A program made the position numbers and the translations under genes. A DNA stretch of 64,000 nt from Carnegiea gigantea (lineage: Eukaryota > Streptophyta > Magnoliopsida > Caryophyllales > Cactaceae): assembly GCA_029747015.1 (NCBI GenBank), contig JAKOGI010000833.1:202501-266500 (forward strand). Reading direction: 5' to 3'. Numbering within the stretch: position 1 is the first letter of the stretch; the number at the start of each line of letters is the position of its first letter. The notes beneath the pieces were generated by a model. The model was not told the origin of the DNA and made no database searches. It worked only from the letters and a program-made list of their open reading frames with translations. Shown here piece after piece: positions 59,290 through 64,000 of the stretch.

Positions 59290-59861
59290 TAGGTCTAGTG
59301 GGCAGGGTTCCTTGACGTCATGGTGCCAATGACCTCATAACTCCTTTTTATATGGCTTATGTTTTCTTGGACAAGCAGTAATCGAGTGATAAGGGCTTCT
59401 ACACCACATGCATTTGTTAGTACCTATAGGGTGCTCTGTTGCAGTATGGTTTGTTTGGATATATTTCCTACAAGGTTCTGTTGATGCTCTGGGATGACTC
59501 TTAGCATGGCCAACAGTAGGTTTTTTCTAGGCTATGCTCTCACTTGATGTCCTATGGTCATTCCATTTCCTCTTCTAATTCCCTAAGTTCGAGGCACTCA
59601 GTTCACTCTTCACTCATTCCTCCTCAGCAGCTCGTTTATACAACACTTAATAGGTTTGCAATGGTTGATCAGCCCTTTTGTTTCAAATATGAAAGGCTAA
59701 ACTTTCGTCGAACCTTCTTATTTTCATCCTTCAGAAGCTATAAAGTCCGAAGCGAATCTCAACAACTCAGTGAACTTGTTGGCATATTGCATCACTATCA
59801 TATTACTGCTCTTCTTCAATTCCATGAATTCTTTCTCCTTCTATCATTGAAATGTGATCGG
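59290..59861 (-). pseudogene. Gypsy gag, C-terminal part with zinc knuckle, broken
   Basis: Minus strand: KEKEFMELKKSSNMIVMQY and ANKFTELLRFASDFIASEG (59840-59740), the retrotransposon gag core 'EFxxLxQ...V..Y...F..L.RFA'. After frame changes comes CMWCRSPYHSITACP (59412-59371), a CCHC zinc knuckle with all four metal ligands (C-x2-C-x4-H-x4-C). It resumes on the other side of solo LTR C. Confidence 0.82.
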
Positions 59862-59870
59862 ATAAAACTT

Positions 59871-62571
59871 ATAACACCTCAAAATGGACAAGCTACACTG
59901 TTTGCAGTTTCTTAAAACATTTTCTTGAATAGGTATGATAATCCCAATGATCGGTGCATTACCGCTGTCCCGAAAAGGACAAAGCTTAAAGCAATTACAC
60001 TAGAGATATTATAGCTGAACATAATTCAAGCCATAAATGATCAATATCATCTAAAATCATACATGTGAAAGTGATAACTAACATAGGGTTTAATACATCA
60101 TAGTAGGCATTTCACCATTGTTGTTATAGTTTCAGCCATAAGATAACCCAAAAATACATCTCCAAAACACATAAGTGCAGTGCACCATTAATAACCCGAC
60201 CAAGGTCCCTTGCTCACTTATCATCCTCAGCAGGGTTGCTAGCATAGGGGCGGTTCACTGAGCACTTGCCTAAAACAAAACATCATAAACATTTCGAAAT
60301 GTAAGCCAAAACTCATTACATGCATTCCTGTATTGTTAAATGATCATTGAAAAATTGATTGGGCTTACTTTGCAATTCATTTTAATTTAAAATAGTGAAT
60401 GAGATAAATGCAAAACTGCATTGCTAGTTATTTTCTAGTAGTAAACTCCTAAGAATTGATACGATCTGTAGGTAGGTGTACATCTGTCAAGCTGATTGGG
60501 GAATCTAGCCTCAGGCTGTGCGGGTAACTGAAGGGCAATGCCTTGTATCTGATAACTAATGGGGCCACTGATCATGTGATAAATCACTCATTAAACTAAT
60601 TCATTGATGTACTTAGCAAAACATTATAATTTTGATAAATACATTTTGATTTCTAAAGATACAAGCAATGAACATACCTGGGATTTTTAATGCAATCTCA
60701 ATGGATAGTATTTATGCACAAGAGGGGGAAGAAACGATAGATTAGGACCTAATTCTGTTCAAAATTCTCATTATAGGCACATGTAATCAGCAAATGAACT
60801 TATTCTCATAATTGATAATTTTAATAGAACTTGTTTACCAAATGGCATTCAGACTCCAATAAGCAAATATAAGATGGGTTAAACTAAGATGATACAAATT
60901 GTATAAACTATGAAAATTTAGTTCAAATCAAGGTAATATAATATCATTTAAAGTAAAATAAACCAAGGCAAATACTTTAGGTTATAAAGTAAAGACTTAA
61001 TAGAAGTAAAGGAAAATAATTCATAACTTACACTCCCGACCTCAAATTAGACCTAAAACCCCAACATGAAAAGCTTAAGAAGTCCTACAATACTTTCATT
61101 CACAGTACAAAACACAACTACCACAATACGACTCCTAAAATTGAGCTTAAACAAAACTGTACACAGCTTTGGTTTATCCTACGCAGTCTTAGCAAATCGG
61201 CCATAACTCTTTCCATAAAACTCAGAATAAAGTGATTTAAGAAGCATTTGAAAGGTAACTCATTGGTATATCTGTCCACCAAAATTTGTAATTTTTTGAT
61301 GTACTAAATGATGCAAGTTTAATCGTAAATGGGACCCTTGTTTTGGGTCTATTCACAGCCCTAGTGTCCATGTTTTCAATCTTTTCTTTGCATAATTTCC
61401 CTCAAAAATCACTTCTAAAATCATTAAACAATGGATTGTACCTTAACATTACCTTACATAGCCATATTATTCAAAATTACTCCATAATCATCCTCACCTA
61501 TTTTTTAAGTTTTCTTTTCATTACAAAACACTTAAACACTTCCAAATGTCACTTACTTACATAAATGAACAAAATGACTTCTTTCAATAATTTGAGGGAA
61601 TTTCCATAATCCACACCTTTTGGAAAAAATCACACCAATACATAATCCAAGTCTATAACACATCCAAACTTCATTTTCCATCCAATCATGTGTAAATAAC
61701 ATACTTGATGCCGAGGATAAGCCAAACCATGCATGATCACCAAAATCCTAGCTTATAACCAGCTTATGTTTGTATTTAAACTCATCCAAAATCAACACAA
61801 ATATCATCATTATCATTATTAATGCTAAAGATTATAAGACCAAATACAAAACAATCTAAATCCATCATTTCAAACTTAACGTTGCGTGCTCATTTGTAAT
61901 CTAAACCCTAGCATGCTTTCAAGTTTAACTAACAAATTAACACATCAAAATACCTCTTATTCTTGTCAAAATAGCATGATTAACAACTAAAACCAATAAA
62001 AACAAGAATCAAAATCAAAAATTAACAAGATAGGTGATAGCATTTACTCATCTTGAGCTTGAAAAAGGAGGTTTAAGTGATGTTTAAAGAGTCTGGGGAG
62101 GTGGCTGGTGGCTGGGAGGCATTGGCGGTGGCTGACAGTAGGTAGTGGGTGGCGGTAAGCTAGCTATTTTAGTCATGAATAGTGGTAGCAGAAGCAAAAT
62201 AGGGCTGCTATGGGGTTGAAGAAGAAGGAGAGAGAATAGACTTGATATTTTGTAGTAGCTTGTTGGGCCTAAATGGGGCTTAAATGAATTTATGCCTGGA
62301 AAGAAAATTAACTGTTGTATGATTAAATTTTTCGTAGCGCGAAATTAAAATTTTGTAATGTTATGAAAAATAATTTAGTCTTTTAATCCATATTTATCAA
62401 GGTCTACTATTGATTCACCTAAAATTTGCAATAAATAAAACCCGAATTGTAGAGTGGGGCCCAAATCAAAAATTTTTCCAATCGGGATGATTAAATGCGA
62501 TAAATAAATGTGACGAATTTAATTACCATGACTTAATTAAATAAATAAATATGATTTACAATCGTGCTACA
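59871..62571 (-). mobile_element. Solo LTR C inserted in gypsy gag
   Basis: Homologous end to end with LTR B: starts ATAACACCTCAAAATGG, 'aatgatcggtgcattaccgct', 'gggcggttcactgagcactt' (60247-60266), 'gaacatacctg' (60670-60680), 'gatgaatgcaa'-like blocks, GC-rich block 62090-62230, and ends 'cgtgctaca' at 62571. It is flanked by a 9-base direct repeat ATAAAACTT (59862-59870 and 62572-62580). No internal region. The gag reading on its two sides joins at the repeat, so this is an insertion into gag. Confidence 0.82.
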
Positions 62572-62580
62572 ATAAAACTT

Positions 62581-63070
62581 AACTATAACTGCTTGAGAAA
62601 CTTAGCCCAAATAAGCTTAGGTCCATGTAAGTTATCCTTCACAGTGCTCTGCTAGATATCTGCTTCACTAGCTAGGTAGAAAGTCTTTATGTGCACCTTC
62701 TTCTCCTCAGGCACCTTAACAACTGTAAATATTTTCTCTATTCCCCAATCCATTCCTCAAGTTCTACAGGACCAAACTTTCCATAAATCTTAGGGTTGCG
62801 TCCAGCTGCCCTATCGGCCAACTTATCAGGTTTAGGGCGAGTTGCACGAGGTACAGTGGGAATCATTTTCAGCAACTTAGCTACCAAATTCTTCTAGTAA
62901 TCCTTGCCTTTAACACTACTAGGCACTTCCAGAGCTACTATTGGACTTCCACTAAAGTTTTCCTGGAGGTTCTCGACCACTAAGTTTCCTGACCCTCGAG
63001 CCTCACCTTCATTATTATTCAGATTGTTATTTACAAACTCTAACACACTGAATCACATAAACAAAGATTA
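62581..63070 (-). pseudogene. Gypsy gag, N-terminal part, broken
   Basis: Minus strand: PKIYGKFGPVELEEWIGE (62800-62745; family 'F.G..DP..AE.W'), then in the next frame FTVVKVPEEKKVHIKTFYL (62725-62670) and GPKLIWAKFLKQ (62615-62580). These are typical retrotransposon_gag landmarks. At least two frameshifts and a TAG. A likely start is near 63030-63070. Confidence 0.8.
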
Positions 63071-63449
63071 TCTATATTTTCTTAACATTATGACAAAACA
63101 TTAACCATTCAAAATCAAAACACAATTTTAACTCAAACACCACTTTTATTGCATAGATATGAAGATCACCATAAGCATGTTGTAATGTATCATGTCAGCA
63201 CTCCCTTCCTTTTAGCTAGGATTCCCAGTCTATCCCCTTCCTACACATATGAACTTGAGTCAACTACCTAGTCAAATCCATCCCAACCCCAAAAAGAAAA
63301 GGCGGATTACATCATCATAGCTGGTTAGATTAGCCTACATGTATATATCACATATAAATGCAATGTGCAAAAAGAATATCACCTTACACCAGTTATACTG
63401 CATATACAAGAAAAAATAAAATCTAAAACATAAAGTGAAATAAGTAAAA

Positions 63450-63800
63450 CTCTAATGATCCAGAGATGGATCATAGTTTGGATCATAAGAATTATCATCC
63501 TCATCATCAGAGTAGATGCTACTGTCAAACATATCTACATCAGAATCCCCATCATCCTTAAGATCTCCCTCCTACTCCCACAGCTCCTCTTCAAGATGCT
63601 CTTAAGGCTCATATTGCTCGCCATCAGGCTTAATTTCCTCATTTTTCGGCTCAACCTCCTCTACCTTAGGCTTGAACTTCTCCTTCGAACTCAACTCAAT
63701 CAACTTTGGCGTATTCGGTACATTTATAACCACATGAACCTTGCCAAAGGCACGTGAACCCTCCAACAAATAAGAAGCATCCTTTGAGCTGACCCATGGT
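63450..63800 (-). pseudogene. Acidic ORF remnant upstream of gag, unrecognised
   Basis: The minus strand reads ASYLLEGSRAFGKVHVVIN, then a Lys/Glu-rich segment (KFKPKVEEVEPKNEEIKPD) and an Asp/Glu/Ser-rich tail (DSDVDMFDSSIYSDDEDDN) to a stop near 63456; two internal stops lie at about 63606 and 63576. Further upstream (63990-63800) is a Pro-rich stretch. No known domain. It may be an extra ORF in the leader of the gypsy element or the 3' end of another element. The 100-codon plus-strand frame over the same DNA is its antisense shadow. Confidence 0.4.
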
Positions 63801-64000
63801 AGAGAGGTGGGCGGCTACTAAATTGGTGGTGGAGGGGGGTGGTCCCTGGACAGGGGGAGCTAGAGGTGCAACAATAGGGGGAGGGTACCTAGTGTAGGAT
63901 AGATGTACAGGAGTGACCTGTAAGAAATGCCCCTCAGCTCCAACTCCTCTATCAGCAATAGTTCCTTGGTAATCATGGTCGATTCTCTTAAAATCTAAAA

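Larger units (their letters stand above)
54326..63100 (-). mobile_element. Ty3/gypsy retrotransposon (Tekay-like chromovirus), decayed internal region
   Basis: Minus-strand gag (63070-59290, split by solo LTR C), protease, RT, RNase H and integrase in Ty3/gypsy order, then the polypurine tract and 3' LTR E. A 1.42-kb stretch of pol is tandemly duplicated. The 5' LTR and primer site are not found within the window, so the element is truncated or continues past 64000. No part is intact. Confidence 0.88.

Noticed and set aside
63455..63757. 100-codon Ile/Leu-rich plus-strand frame
   Set aside because: Antisense shadow of the acidic minus-strand ORF remnant.
1..64000. tRNA, rRNA, CRISPR, bacterial operon features
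   Set aside because: None seen. Primer-site matches to Met-tRNA are short retroelement primer sites, not tRNA genes. Repeat spacing does not resemble a CRISPR array.

Overview
The window is plant nuclear heterochromatin, most likely from a eudicot. It is AT-rich and contains almost nothing but transposable elements and their remains. Evidence: initiator-Met tRNA primer sites (TGGTATCAGAGC type), Ty1/copia and Ty3/gypsy pol fragments, a CACTA (En/Spm-type) transposon carrying plant-specific transposase domains, and no intact host gene. I cannot name the species. The only possible host-type gene is a broken GRF zinc-finger/membrane protein at 11450-11900.

Layout. 1-2576: right part of a long LTR cut by the window edge. 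4.1-9.35 kb: decayed copia, minus strand (RNase H end of pol, an envelope-like ORF remnant, polypurine tract, 3' LTR). 10.2-13.07 kb: promoter-like stretch, GRF pseudogene, small exon-like remnants. 13074-21761: a complete-looking but non-coding LTR element ('A') with 3.9-kb LTRs around only 0.8 kb of internal DNA. 22296-50994: a nested stack, described next. 50995-54309: 3' LTR 'E' of a Ty3/gypsy element whose decayed gag-pol runs on the minus strand to about 63.1 kb. That element has a 1.42-kb tandem duplication in pol and a solo LTR ('C') in gag. 63.45-63.8 kb: acidic ORF remnant.

The nested stack, outside in: LTR 'D' (22296-23921 continued at 49757-50994, minus) is split by a copia element (23922-49751) with a perfect 5-bp target duplication ATAAT. 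The copia element is in turn split by solo LTR 'F' (24409-28607), an 11.3-kb CACTA transposon (30962-42308) and solo LTR 'B' (42986-45861, perfect duplication ACAAT). Removing the insertions brings the copia gag, integrase, RT/RNase H and both LTRs into normal order, and D becomes a normal 2.86-kb LTR.

None of the genes read here is intact. The CACTA transposase has stops and a frameshift; the gypsy protease and RT have lost catalytic aspartates. The most unusual points are the A element (huge LTRs, tiny non-coding interior), the direct LTR-LTR junction between E and D, and a GC-rich leader plus intron-like architecture shared by the LTRs of both families. All calls come from reading by eye; no alignment or database search was run.
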